64,000 nt of DNA from Autumnicola psychrophila (GTDB lineage Bacteria > Bacteroidota > Bacteroidia > Flavobacteriales > Flavobacteriaceae): assembly GCF_031846645.1 (NCBI RefSeq), contig NZ_JAVRHN010000001.1, positions 434,001-498,000 of the forward strand. The letters are read 5' to 3'. The position numbers were made by a program, and so were the translations under genes. Below are positions 1 to 8,671 of this stretch, piece by piece. Positions within the stretch are counted from its first letter, which is position 1. The number at the start of each line of letters is the position of its first letter. The notes under the pieces are model-generated. The model was not told where the DNA came from. It saw only the letters and a list, made by a program, of their open reading frames with translations, and made no database searches.

Positions 1-868
1 TCGCAGCTTCAGAGCGTTTATCATCTATTCTTGCACCACGTTCAGAAATTGAAGACTCTCTTATTTCCTGAATTATTTTCTGAATAGAATCTGCTTTGGA
101 TTCTACCGCCGCTGTACAGGTAATATCTCCAACTGTTCTAAATCTTACGCTGCGCTTTTCTGTAACCTCATCTTCTTCTTTATATACATATTCTGAAGCA
201 GTCCAGATTAAACCATCCCTTTCGAATATCTCACGCTCATGCGCAAAATAAATAGACGGAATTTCGATTTTTTCCTGATCGATGTAGTTCCACACGTCAA
301 GCTCTGTCCAGTTAGAAATCGGAAAAACCCTTACGTTCTGTCCGATTTCAATCCTTCCATTTAGCATATCAAATACTTCCGGACGCTGATTCTTTTCGTC
401 CCACTCTCCAAAATCGTTTCTTACTGAAAAAATTCGCTCTTTCGCCCTGGCTTTCTCCTCATCTCTTCTTGCACCCCCAATACAGGCATCAAATTTAAAT
501 TCTTCTATAGCATCAAGAAGTGTATTTGTCTGCAGTCCGTTTCGGCTGGAATATTTACCTTTTTCCTCTATGGATTTACCATTGTCTATATCGTCCTGTA
601 CATGACGCACTATCAACTCAAGTCCCAATTCCCTTACCAGTCTATCCCTAAATTCTATGGTTTCGGGAAAATTATGACCAGTATCTATATGCATTAAAGG
701 AAAAGGAATCTTTGCAGGATGAAACGCCTTTTGAGCCAGTCTAACCAGGGTAATGGAATCTTTTCCGCCGGAAAAGAGCAAGACCGGGTTTTCAAACTGT
801 GCCACTACCTCTCTAAAGATGTAAATAGCTTCGCTTTCTAAGGTATTTTGATTTAGTATCGAATTCAT
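1..868 (-). CDS. cysD: Sulfate adenylyltransferase subunit 2 (CysD), 3' end cut by window edge
   Basis: Translation of the minus strand from the ATG at 868 stays open for 289 codons to the window edge, so only the last dozen or so residues should be missing (family length about 300). The PP-loop motif SGGKDS is at residues 33-38, followed by HIDTGHNFPET, RRDEEKARAKERIFS and FPISNWTELDVW, all typical of CysD. The enzyme, with the GTPase CysN, adenylates sulfate to APS, the first step of assimilatory sulfate reduction. It starts 11 bases after the cysH stop, so it is the third gene of the DUF2061-cysH-cysD unit; cysN probably follows outside the window. Confidence 0.96.
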   Translation of the reverse strand, partial: MNSILNQNTLESEAIYIFREVVAQFENPVLLFSGGKDSITLVRLAQKAFHPAKIPFPLMHIDTGHNFPETIEFRDRLVRELGLELIVRHVQDDIDNGKSIEEKGKYSSRNGLQTNTLLDAIEEFKFDACIGGARRDEEKARAKERIFSVRNDFGEWDEKNQRPEVFDMLNGRIEIGQNVRVFPISNWTELDVWNYIDQEKIEIPSIYFAHEREIFERDGLIWTASEYVYKEEDEVTEKRSVRFRTVGDITCTAAVESKADSIQKIIQEIRESSISERGARIDDKRSEAA

Positions 869-879
869 TTATATATTTT

Positions 880-1509
880 TTAAGCGTGTAAACCACACTC
901 TCTATTGGCTAAAACTTTTGTAGGGTCAAAATACTTAAATTCATTTGGCAGACCATGTTCTTCGAGATAAGCATCCAGCTTCTCGTCACTCCAATGGTAA
1001 AACGGACTAACCTTTAACATACCGTCTTTGCTGTAACTAAGTATATCTATACTATTTCTAAAAGAGGTTTGCCCCTTTCTTAGATTAGTAAACCACACAT
1101 CTGGCTGTTGCTGCTTCATTGCTCTCTGGAAAGGCTCTAGCTTAACTTGTTTTGTAAATTCGTCATGTAGAGATGAATTTACATCAGGTATTCCTCCAAA
1201 AAGTGCATCCCTGTATGCAGCGGTTTGCTTTGGCGTATAAAGCTTTACATTAAGCTGAAGTGTATCTATAACTTCTTTTGCATGTTTATAGGTTTGCGGA
1301 GTATTATACCCGGTATCACACCAAATCACTTTTACAGACGGATCTATTTTAGAACATACATGAAGAATAGCTGCCTCGTAAGGACGAAAATTAGTGGTTA
1401 CTACAGGTTTTTCAGCATTTGAAATAACCCATTGCACAATTTCAGCCGGGGTAATCCCCTTTAATTGCTGATTAAGCACTTTTAGTTCTTGTTCGTTATA
1501 CTTTTTCAT
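880..1509 (-). CDS. cysH: Phosphoadenosine/adenosine phosphosulfate reductase (CysH)
   Basis: 209 aa protein of the PAPS/APS reductase family, which reduces activated sulfate to sulfite with thioredoxin. The C-terminal catalytic motif ECGLH (Cys205) is intact. Only three cysteines are present (HVCSK, IWCDTG, ECGLH) and there is no CC...CxxC iron-sulfur set, so by family rules it should be the cluster-free, PAPS-type enzyme; this substrate call is inference. The N-terminal loop reads TTNFRPYEA in place of the more usual S-S-F-G form. It starts 2 bases after the DUF2061 stop and precedes cysD, so the three genes form one operon. Confidence 0.92.
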   Translation of the reverse strand: MKKYNEQELKVLNQQLKGITPAEIVQWVISNAEKPVVTTNFRPYEAAILHVCSKIDPSVKVIWCDTGYNTPQTYKHAKEVIDTLQLNVKLYTPKQTAAYRDALFGGIPDVNSSLHDEFTKQVKLEPFQRAMKQQQPDVWFTNLRKGQTSFRNSIDILSYSKDGMLKVSPFYHWSDEKLDAYLEEHGLPNEFKYFDPTKVLANRECGLHA

Positions 1510-1511
1510 AA

Positions 1512-1769
1512 CTATTCCTTTCCAAAGTTTATTTTATTCCAGATCCTCTCGTGACCAAAATAAAGTATCATTTTTGTAACCAATTCTACAGAGCCTATTG
1601 CCATAGCTGTCTTTATCTCACCAGTCAACACCCACGATATCGCTACCGTATCCATTGTTCCCACTATTCTCCAGCTGACGGTTTTTGCAATACTGCGCAT
1701 CGGTTTTTCTGCAGCCCTGTCTTTTTTGTAACTCTTTTTCGTCTTCGTCTGGTCAAGCAACATAAGCAT
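1512..1769 (-). CDS. DUF2061 small membrane protein
   Basis: 85 aa protein with the DUF2061 pattern: a basic N-terminus (KTKKSYKKDRAAEKPMRS), then SIAKTVSWRIVGTMDTVAISWVLTG and a second hydrophobic segment ending YFGHERIWNKI. Two short membrane segments are likely. The function is not known; the family is often found beside cysteine biosynthesis genes and may be a fused or free helper of sulfate assimilation. It is the first gene of the cysH-cysD operon, with the stop 2 bases before the cysH start. Start could also be the second Met (residue 3). Confidence 0.88.
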   Translation of the reverse strand: MLMLLDQTKTKKSYKKDRAAEKPMRSIAKTVSWRIVGTMDTVAISWVLTGEIKTAMAIGSVELVTKMILYFGHERIWNKINFGKE

Positions 1770-1817
1770 AGTAATTCTTATTATTCTATTACCCTATCGG
1801 GTTACTAGGTTATACTG

Positions 1818-1848
1818 CAAATGTAAACTTCAATTTCAATTACTCCAA
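1818..1848 (-). promoter_or_regulatory. Promoter of the DUF2061-cysH-cysD operon
   Basis: On the minus strand a TTGG at 1848-1845 (-33 region) is followed after about 20 bases by TACATTTG at 1825-1818, an exact match to the Bacteroidetes -7 element TAnnTTTG. The predicted start of transcription is near 1811, about 40 bases before the first gene. An ACCC-GATA-GGGT hairpin sits in the short untranslated leader. Confidence 0.6.
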
Positions 1849-1850
1849 CT

Positions 1851-1866
1851 AATTAGAGCTCTAATT
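1851..1866. promoter_or_regulatory. Perfect 16-bp palindrome, candidate operator
   Basis: AATTAGAGCTCTAATT reads identically on both strands and lies 2 bases upstream of the -33 region of the cys operon promoter and just downstream of the Rrf2 gene. Its place suits an operator for the neighbouring Rrf2 regulator, but binding is inference. Confidence 0.45.
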
Positions 1867-1895
1867 TACAGGATTTAACATTTATTTGTGGGATC

Positions 1896-2312
1896 CTACT
1901 CCTTTACAGCTAAATCAGCTAAAGTATTATCTCCCAGAATTTTTAAAGTGCTGTCTCTTACCTGGATCATAAGGGCATGAACAGAGCACTTTTCCTCACT
2001 TGGACAATCTGAGCATTTCTCATAATAGTTGAGACTAACGCACGGAACCATCGCTATAGGTCCTTCCAACACCCTTATCACCGAAGTCATTTTTATTTCT
2101 TCAGGTTCTTTAATTAGATAATAGCCTCCGCCCTTACCTTTCTTGGCTCCCAGGAAACCTGACTTTCGCAGTTCCAGCAGAATACTTTCCAGAAACTTTT
2201 GGGAAATATTCTGACTCCTGGCAATTTCAGAGGTCTGCACCGGTTCATGCTCCGGTTGTTTTGCCATATAAGACAATGCTTTTATTCCGTATTTTGTCTT
2301 TTTTGAAAGCAT
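1896..2312 (-). CDS. Rrf2 family transcriptional regulator
   Basis: 138 aa winged-helix regulator of the Rrf2/IscR/CymR family: N-terminal LSKKTKYGIKALSYMA, the helix-turn-helix SEIARSQNISQKFLESILLEL, and the wing GAKKGKGGGYYL. Four cysteines lie at 91, 100, 103 and 109 (spacing C-x8-C-x2-C-x5-C), close to the place where IscR-type members bind an iron-sulfur cluster, so redox or cluster sensing is possible but unproven. The gene sits directly upstream of the sulfate reduction operon on the same strand, which suggests that it controls cysteine synthesis, as CymR does in Firmicutes. Confidence 0.9.
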   Translation of the reverse strand: MLSKKTKYGIKALSYMAKQPEHEPVQTSEIARSQNISQKFLESILLELRKSGFLGAKKGKGGGYYLIKEPEEIKMTSVIRVLEGPIAMVPCVSLNYYEKCSDCPSEEKCSVHALMIQVRDSTLKILGDNTLADLAVKE

Positions 2313-2316
2313 AACG

Positions 2317-2324
2317 CAAAGATA
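2317..2324 (-). promoter_or_regulatory. Promoter -7 element of the Rrf2 gene
   Basis: TATCTTTG on the minus strand matches TAnnTTTG. It ends only 5 bases before the ATG at 2312, so transcription would begin at or within a few bases of the start codon, giving a leaderless mRNA. No good -33 element was recognised. Confidence 0.4.
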
Positions 2325-2513
2325 GCTAAATTTGAAAAAGTTTTAAGTTTAGAGTTCGTGGTTTGAATAACTCCCCCGTGACGTTATTTACAACTTTTAA
2401 ATTCGCACTTTAATATCACACTTTCAACTTCAAAAAGTCACCGGTCTATGGGCTACCCCTCCTTAAAAAGAATGGAAACTTTTGCTTACCAACTACAAAC
2501 TAAGAACTCCAGA

Positions 2514-3674
2514 CTATTTAAGCGCCTGCTTCAAATCAGCAATAATATCATCTACATGTTCAAGTCCTACAGAAACCCTTACAAGACCAGGAGTAATTCC
2601 TGCCTCCAGCTGGTCTTCCTCACTTAACTTACTGTGCGTGGTAGATGCAGGATGCGTCACAATACTACGTGTATCTCCCAAATTTGCACTTCTGGAACAC
2701 AATTTCACGCTGTCAATAAATTTTCTTCCGGCTTCAATCCCGCCTTTTATTTCGAAGGAAATAATATTTCCGCCCAGTTTCATTTGCTTTTTGGCAATTT
2801 CATACTGCGGATGTGACTTCAGGAAGGGATATTTGACATTTTCAGCATTAGGCTCTTTTTCCAGAAATTCCGCTACTTTTAAAGCATTTTCACAATGCTT
2901 GTCCAGCCTTACAGCCAAAGTTTCAAGACTCTTGGACAGCACCCATGCATTAAATGGTGATAAAGCAGGGCCTGTATTTCGTGAAAAAAGATAAATTTCC
3001 CGGATTAATTCTGGATTACCGACCGTAACACCTCCTAAAACACGTCCCTGACCATCAATTAACTTCGTTGCCGAATGGATTACAAGATCTGCTCCAAATT
3101 TTATTGGATTTTGCAGGTATGGCGTTGCAAAGCAGTTATCAATGATCAAAATTAGGCTATGTTTTTTGGCAATTTGACCCAACCGCTCTAAATCCAAAAT
3201 ATCGACACCAGGATTTGTAGGGGTTTCAGCAAAAAGAATTTTTGTCTCCGGTTTTATCAGGCTTTCAATTTTGTCAACTTCATTTACATTAAAGTAGCTA
3301 TGAGAAATATTCCATTTGGGAAAATATTTTGTAAACAAACCATGTGTAGAACCAAAAACCGATCTTGCTGAAACAACGTGATCGCCACTATTCAATAATG
3401 CCGCAAGCGTTGAAAATACAGCGGCCATCCCGGTGGCAAAAGCATACCCGGTTTCTGCACCTTCCATTTTTGCGATTTTATCAACAAATTCTGAAGTATT
3501 GGGATTGGTAAACCTGCTGTAAATATTCCTATCTTTTTCTTCTGAAAATGAAGCCCTCATATCCTCGGCATCCTCAAATACATAACTGGAAGTTAAATAC
3601 ACTGGCGTGGAATGTTCTAAATGTTGTGAACGTTCCATTTGAGTTCTTACCGCAATAGTTTCAAATTTTTCCAT
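2514..3674 (-). CDS. metZ: O-succinylhomoserine/cystathionine gamma-synthase type PLP enzyme (MetZ-like)
   Basis: 386 aa member of the Cys/Met-metabolism PLP family. The PLP lysine is Lys204 in HSATKLIDGQGRVLGG, whose GQGR form is typical of MetZ (O-succinylhomoserine sulfhydrylase) rather than MetY. It would make homocysteine from activated homoserine and sulfide, or cystathionine if it acts as MetB; sequence alone cannot separate these. The start ATG overlaps the stop of the upstream MetX-AK-HSD fusion (TAATG), so the two are translationally coupled. Third gene of the met operon. About 200 bases of degenerate spacer separate it from the Rrf2 gene. Confidence 0.88.
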   Translation of the reverse strand: MEKFETIAVRTQMERSQHLEHSTPVYLTSSYVFEDAEDMRASFSEEKDRNIYSRFTNPNTSEFVDKIAKMEGAETGYAFATGMAAVFSTLAALLNSGDHVVSARSVFGSTHGLFTKYFPKWNISHSYFNVNEVDKIESLIKPETKILFAETPTNPGVDILDLERLGQIAKKHSLILIIDNCFATPYLQNPIKFGADLVIHSATKLIDGQGRVLGGVTVGNPELIREIYLFSRNTGPALSPFNAWVLSKSLETLAVRLDKHCENALKVAEFLEKEPNAENVKYPFLKSHPQYEIAKKQMKLGGNIISFEIKGGIEAGRKFIDSVKLCSRSANLGDTRSIVTHPASTTHSKLSEEDQLEAGITPGLVRVSVGLEHVDDIIADLKQALK

Positions 3675-6600
3675 TAAGCTTTTTTTTCTGATAATTTTAA
3701 TATGTCTCCAAATACACCTCTTGCAGTAACAGCAGCACCGGCACCGGCACCCTGAATTACTATTGGACGATCGCCGTAAGATTCGGTATATATCTCAAAA
3801 ATTGAATCGGCACCCTTCACCTGCCCAAGACTGCTATCTGCTGGAACCGAAACCAGGTTCACTTCCAGCTCACCCTTGTCCTGTTGCAAATCTCCGGAAA
3901 GGTCTCCTATATATCGCAAAACATGATTTGGTTCTTGTTGGTCTTTTATCTTTTGATACCTTTCATCCAATTTCACCAAATTTGAAATAAAACTTCCTGC
4001 ATCGCCGTCTCTTAAATCTTCCGAAACCAGGTTCTTAATTTTCACATCTTCAAACTCGTTTTGCAAATCAAGTTCCCTTGCCAAAATAAGTAGTTTTCTG
4101 CCCACATCATTTCCATTTAAATCTTCCCTGGGATCAGGTTCTGTAAAGCCTTTATCAATAGCATCTTTAACGACACTGCTAAACGGTCTGTTTTCTGAAG
4201 AAAATGTATTGAAGAGATAACTTAACGTTCCGGAAAATACACCTCTTATCCTGGTAATATTTTCTCCGGAAAGATGTAGTATTCTAATTGTATCTATAAG
4301 CGGAAGTCCCGCACCTACATTTGTTTCGTAAAGATATCGCTTCTGATTTTTTTCCAAATCTTCCCGCAAACCTTTATAAAAATGCATATCTAACGTGTTT
4401 GCAATTTTATTGGAGGAGATAAGGTCAAATCCATTTTTAACCAGTTTGGAATACTGCTGAACAAAATCCTTACTGGCGGTATTGTCAATTGCAATGAGAT
4501 TTTCTAAATGATGCAGCCGCGCGTAATCGATTACTTCTGAAACTGAAGATTCTTTTTCTGATGTCTGCAACTTTTCTTTCCAGTCATCAGAAAGACCTTC
4601 GGAATCTACCAAAAGCTTTCGGGAATTGGCAACAGCAAAAACATTCAGTTTAATTTTTTTCCGTTCTTCAATTGAAGCAGCCGAATGTAAAATCTGATCA
4701 ATTAAGGTTCCTCCTACACTTCCATGTCCAAAAATGGCAATATTAATTTTTTTGTAAACCTCAAAAATTTCACCGTGAATTACATTCAGTGCTTTATGAA
4801 GCTGAGTTCTTTTAACAACCAGGCTCACATTTTTTCCGGTGACAGTATTATTAAAAAGCAACGGCACGATCTGATTCCTGATGAGCGCATTATAAGGTTT
4901 ATGAAAAGTACTCAGGTCCTGCCCGACTATTGATATTACCGAAACATCATCTACAACAGAAATCTTATTCACATCCTTGGAATAAAAGTCACTTTCAAAT
5001 TCCCTTTCCAGGGCCTTCACTGCGCGACTTGCATTTTGAGCATCCACCACAAGACCTATACCCCTTTCTGAAGATCCCTGTGAAATGATACTTACACTTA
5101 TTCCGCTATCCCCGAGCGCCCGGAAAATTCTGGCATCAATTCCCGATTTTCCTAAAAGCCCGCGGCCTTCCAGATTGAGCAATGAATTATGTTCAAGAAC
5201 CGATAATGACTTAATTCCTTCTTTCGAAGGTTTGGCGGTAATTAAAGTTCCTTTGTTATCATTATTAAACGTGTTTAAAATCCGTAGCGGAATATTTTTT
5301 TCAATTAAAGGAATAATTGTTTTAGCGTGCAAAATCGTAGCACCGAAATTTGCCAATTCATTCGCTTCACTATAAGAAAGTTCCTCGATACGTTGCGCAT
5401 TCCTAACTAAATCTGGATTTGCGGTGAAAATCCCATCGACATGGGTGTAATTTTGCAATTCTTCTGCATCCAGGTAATTTGCCAGTAGTGCCGCAGAGTA
5501 ATTGCTTCCGTTTTTACCCAAAGTGGTAGTATCGCCATTTGATGTTGACCCAATAAAACCAGTAATAACATTCACTGTCTGCCCATTATGTACTCCAAAG
5601 TGTTTAAGAAAATTTTCTTTTGAAATTGCTTCCAGAGGCTGGGCATTACCGAATTTATCATCGGTTTTTAAAAGCTTTCGGGCATCTGTAAAACGGGCCT
5701 TATGACCCCGTTGCTGCAGCACCTCCGTTATAAATTTACCTGATATTATTTCCCCCTGGGCAAGCAACTGATCTTTTACCTTAAAGCTGTAATCGCCAAG
5801 CAAACGAACTCCTTCAAGTATATTTTCTATATTTTTAAATTCTTCTGAAAAACCCAGACCATCATAACCGCCAATCTGATATTTTTTGAATTTCCTCAAG
5901 GCATCGCTGTAATCCTGATTTGAAGCAGCCATTTCCAACAAGTCTTCAAGTTGAATTGTTGTTTTCCCCCTTGCAGAAACTACCACCCCTATTCGCTCCT
6001 GCCTTTCTATTTTATCCTCAATAATATTCAGAACTGCTTTAATCCCATTTCCATTAGACAAAGATTTACCGCCAAATTTGACAATTTTCAGCTTATTTCC
6101 CTGCTGAAAAATTCCGGAAATGATCTGCTCTACCTGCCTGGATTCTATTAAAAAAGCATCATGACCATGAACAGAATGAATTTCGCTGTATGTAACCTTG
6201 TTACTGCTTTGTGCGAGCTGGCGGTGCGTTTCCCTGTTTTCTTCAGCAGTAAAAAATAAATCTGAATCTACTCCGATAATAGTAATATTCCCTTCGATTC
6301 GCTCCAGTATTTTATCTAATTCGGGTCTGCCACGGGCAACATCTATAGTCTTTAATAATTGATTCATCAACTTGTAAGCTCCAATCTGGAATCGCTCCTG
6401 GAGTTTATTACCATGATGTAACAACCAGCTTTCTACATTAAAGACCTGCAGCTCTTCATTAGTACTACGCTTAAAACGGGATTTGAAAGATTCTGGCGTG
6501 CGGTAACACAACATTGCGTGCATTCTCGCATCATGCACAGGATTACTGGAATTATTAAGAAAAAGCTCCTGAACCTGGCAATTGGCAATTAGCCAGTCGG

Positions 6601-7054
6601 TAGATTTCCAGTCGGTAGCAATGGGTATTAAATTTTGAGTAATAGAGGGATTAATCGCGGCCATTTCCCAGGCGATACCACCTCCAAGCGAACCTCCAAT
6701 CAAGGCAAATAATTTTGCGATTTTCAACTCTTCCAGACCCTGAAGAAAAATATCTGCGATATCCCGTGCGACAAAATCTTTATAATTTTCTATAATAAAG
6801 CCATCATAGCCATTTCCGGGAATATTAAAAGAAAGGATAGTATATTTATTAGTATCTATACATTTTTCCTCACCAACAAGATCTTTCCACCAACCCTCAT
6901 CTCCCGCCACGTTCGAATTTCCGGTAAGGGCATGGTTAATCATCACAACCGGCGCCGTGTCTAAAGGCTGACCAAAAATCTCGTAAGAAAGTTTAATATC
7001 CTGAAGCTTCCCGGCGGAATTTTTAAAATTTGCTATGTGAATTTCCTCTAGCAT
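3674..7054 (-). CDS. metX-thrA: Trifunctional homoserine O-acetyltransferase / aspartokinase / homoserine dehydrogenase
   Basis: 1126 aa fusion of three enzymes. Residues 1-320 are an alpha/beta hydrolase of the MetX type: nucleophile Ser122 in GGSLGG, acid Asp265 in VDSDLFF, His298 in HGHDAF. Residues 322-600 are aspartokinase (KFGGKS at 326-331, then DARKLL and ITGF), followed by two ACT-like regulatory segments (615-760). Residues 770-1126 are homoserine dehydrogenase, with IFGHGSVGG for NAD(P), SSNKIAN, ETNVGAGLP and FTEPDPREDLNGND. One chain thus phosphorylates aspartate, makes homoserine and acylates it. It lies between metY and metZ. The usual KFGGTS motif reads KFGGKS. Confidence 0.9.
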   Translation of the reverse strand: MLEEIHIANFKNSAGKLQDIKLSYEIFGQPLDTAPVVMINHALTGNSNVAGDEGWWKDLVGEEKCIDTNKYTILSFNIPGNGYDGFIIENYKDFVARDIADIFLQGLEELKIAKLFALIGGSLGGGIAWEMAAINPSITQNLIPIATDWKSTDWLIANCQVQELFLNNSSNPVHDARMHAMLCYRTPESFKSRFKRSTNEELQVFNVESWLLHHGNKLQERFQIGAYKLMNQLLKTIDVARGRPELDKILERIEGNITIIGVDSDLFFTAEENRETHRQLAQSSNKVTYSEIHSVHGHDAFLIESRQVEQIISGIFQQGNKLKIVKFGGKSLSNGNGIKAVLNIIEDKIERQERIGVVVSARGKTTIQLEDLLEMAASNQDYSDALRKFKKYQIGGYDGLGFSEEFKNIENILEGVRLLGDYSFKVKDQLLAQGEIISGKFITEVLQQRGHKARFTDARKLLKTDDKFGNAQPLEAISKENFLKHFGVHNGQTVNVITGFIGSTSNGDTTTLGKNGSNYSAALLANYLDAEELQNYTHVDGIFTANPDLVRNAQRIEELSYSEANELANFGATILHAKTIIPLIEKNIPLRILNTFNNDNKGTLITAKPSKEGIKSLSVLEHNSLLNLEGRGLLGKSGIDARIFRALGDSGISVSIISQGSSERGIGLVVDAQNASRAVKALEREFESDFYSKDVNKISVVDDVSVISIVGQDLSTFHKPYNALIRNQIVPLLFNNTVTGKNVSLVVKRTQLHKALNVIHGEIFEVYKKINIAIFGHGSVGGTLIDQILHSAASIEERKKIKLNVFAVANSRKLLVDSEGLSDDWKEKLQTSEKESSVSEVIDYARLHHLENLIAIDNTASKDFVQQYSKLVKNGFDLISSNKIANTLDMHFYKGLREDLEKNQKRYLYETNVGAGLPLIDTIRILHLSGENITRIRGVFSGTLSYLFNTFSSENRPFSSVVKDAIDKGFTEPDPREDLNGNDVGRKLLILARELDLQNEFEDVKIKNLVSEDLRDGDAGSFISNLVKLDERYQKIKDQQEPNHVLRYIGDLSGDLQQDKGELEVNLVSVPADSSLGQVKGADSIFEIYTESYGDRPIVIQGAGAGAAVTARGVFGDILKLSEKKA

Positions 7055-7080
7055 TTTCTTTCCTTTTTTTGAAAGAATGA

Positions 7081-7109
7081 GGGAAAGAACATTTTAAATG
7101 CTCTTTCCC
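7081..7109. other. Intercistronic hairpin between metY and the fusion gene
   Basis: Arms GGGAAAGA (7081-7088) and TCTTTCCC (7102-7109) flank CATTT/AAATG, giving an almost perfect inverted repeat. No T-run follows on the minus strand, so it looks like an mRNA processing or stability hairpin and not a terminator. Confidence 0.5.
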
Positions 7110-7148
7110 CTTACCTTCCAACCAACAAATTAATTAAAACAGTATCTC

Positions 7149-8426
7149 TTACTTAATTTTTGAAAAAGCTTCTTTTAAATCAGATTTAAGATCCTCTATA
7201 TCTTCCAGACCTACAGATAACCTTATTAAATCCTGGGTTACACCTGTAGAAGCTTGTTGTTTTTCATCCAGCTGCTGGTGTGTTGTACTTGCAGGATGAA
7301 TAATAAGAGATTTTGTATCCCCAATATTTGCGAGAAGCGAAAATATTTTTGTTTCATCTGCTACTGTTTGCGCCGAATCAAAACCTCCTTTTACACCAAA
7401 CGTAACCAAACCACTTTGACCTTCTGGCAGGTATTTTTGTGCCAACTTATAGTATTTGCTTTCCTCCAGCCCCGGGTAATTTACCCAGGTAACCTCTTCC
7501 TGTTGCTGAAGCCATTTTGCCAGTTCCAGTGCACTTTCACTATGTTGTTTTATTCTTACTTTTAATGTTTCCAGCCCCTGAAGTATCTGGAAAGCATTAA
7601 ACGGACTAAGTGCTGCGCCGTGATCACGCAATCCTTCGATTCGCACTTTAGCAATAAACGCTGCTTCCTCCAGCGCGTCGTGGTAAACCAGCCCATGATA
7701 ACCCGGAGAAGGTTCAGTAAATTCAGGGAATTTACCATTAGCCCAATTGAATTTGCCGGCGTCTATGATTACGCCTCCAAGTGCAGTTCCGTTACCATTA
7801 ATGTATTTTGTGAGTGAGTGAATAACAATATCGGCACCATGCTCAATAGGTTTTACCAGGTAAGAAGTAGCCACTGTGTTGTCTACGATAAAAGGCACAC
7901 CGAGTGCTTTAGCTTCTGAAGAAATAGCTTTAAGGTCTAAAACATCCAGTTTTGGATTTCCTAAAGACTCTACAAAAATAGCTCTGGTGTTTTCCTTTGC
8001 TGCTTTTTTAAAGTTTTCAGGATTGGCGGGATCCACAAAGGTGGTATTGATTCCCAGCCTTGGTAATGTCACGCTTAATAGATTATATGTACCCCCATAA
8101 AGGCTACTTGATGCTACGATGTGGTCACCGGTTTTTAACAGCGTAAGAAGCGTGGTATTAATAGCTGCCGTTCCCGAAGCTGTCACAACACCGGCAATTC
8201 CACCATCCAGCGCAGCAAGCCGCTGTTCTAAAACATCGTTTGTAGGATTATTAATCCTCGTGTAAATGTAACCAGGTTCTGCCAGTGAAAATAAGTCGGC
8301 AGCATGTTTGGAATTTTTAAACACGTAGGAGGTAGATTGATAAATAGGAACTGCGCGCGTCCCTCCATTAGCGGTTACATCGTGTCCTGCGTGAAGTGCG
8401 TTTGTGGCAAATTTTTGTGTACTCAT
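7149..8426 (-). CDS. metY: O-acetylhomoserine sulfhydrylase (MetY)
   Basis: 425 aa Cys/Met-metabolism PLP enzyme of MetY length. The PLP lysine is Lys207 in HSLTKYINGNGTALGG, and the N-terminus ATNALHAGHDV with IYQSTSYVF is typical. It joins O-acetylhomoserine (product of the MetX domain encoded next) with sulfide to form homocysteine. It is the first gene of the met operon; its ATG lies 42 bases after the second of two terminators in the leader, so expression should depend on readthrough. The 94-base gap to the next gene carries a hairpin at 7081-7109. Confidence 0.93.
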   Translation of the reverse strand: MSTQKFATNALHAGHDVTANGGTRAVPIYQSTSYVFKNSKHAADLFSLAEPGYIYTRINNPTNDVLEQRLAALDGGIAGVVTASGTAAINTTLLTLLKTGDHIVASSSLYGGTYNLLSVTLPRLGINTTFVDPANPENFKKAAKENTRAIFVESLGNPKLDVLDLKAISSEAKALGVPFIVDNTVATSYLVKPIEHGADIVIHSLTKYINGNGTALGGVIIDAGKFNWANGKFPEFTEPSPGYHGLVYHDALEEAAFIAKVRIEGLRDHGAALSPFNAFQILQGLETLKVRIKQHSESALELAKWLQQQEEVTWVNYPGLEESKYYKLAQKYLPEGQSGLVTFGVKGGFDSAQTVADETKIFSLLANIGDTKSLIIHPASTTHQQLDEKQQASTGVTQDLIRLSVGLEDIEDLKSDLKEAFSKIK

Positions 8427-8467
8427 AATTTCTATATTTATATACTTCTGTTCGTTGGCGTTAAGTT

Positions 8468-8503
8468 AAAAAAAATCCCCCAAGTTAGCTATTACCAGGG
8501 GGA
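8468..8503 (-). terminator. Intrinsic terminator 2 of the metY leader (attenuator)
   Basis: On the minus strand TCCCCC (8503-8498) pairs with GGGGGA (8481-8476), followed at once by eight T (8475-8468). It lies between leader peptide 2 and metY, with no gene ending before it except that peptide, so it is best read as a regulated attenuator. Confidence 0.8.
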
Positions 8504-8529
8504 CTCCGAATTGAACTATATAAACTAAA

Positions 8530-8619
8530 TTATACTTCCGAGTTTTGGCAATAGCGCATCATGTGACACATTCGCATCATCATCATCATTTCTCGTACTA
8601 CTAGTTTTTGAATTGCCAT
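8530..8619 (-). CDS. Methionine-rich leader peptide 2
   Basis: 29 codons from the ATG at 8619. Met makes up 9 of 29 residues, in the run MMMMMRMCHMMRYC at 11-24, with two Cys. The stop at 8530 lies 27 bases before terminator 2. A purine-rich AAAGAAAGAAAAAG precedes the ATG; an in-frame ATG at 8643 would add 8 residues. Five consecutive Met codons before a terminator ahead of a methionine synthesis gene are the hallmark of a leader peptide whose translation reports charged tRNA-Met. ACTCGGAA (8543-8536) can pair with TTCGGAGT (8510-8503) with one mismatch, a candidate competing stem. Confidence 0.75.
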   Translation of the reverse strand: MAIQKLVVREMMMMMRMCHMMRYCQNSEV

Positions 8620-8671
8620 ATTACTTTTTCTTTCTTTAATCATTAAAAACCTTTTTCCGAATGACTGCAAT

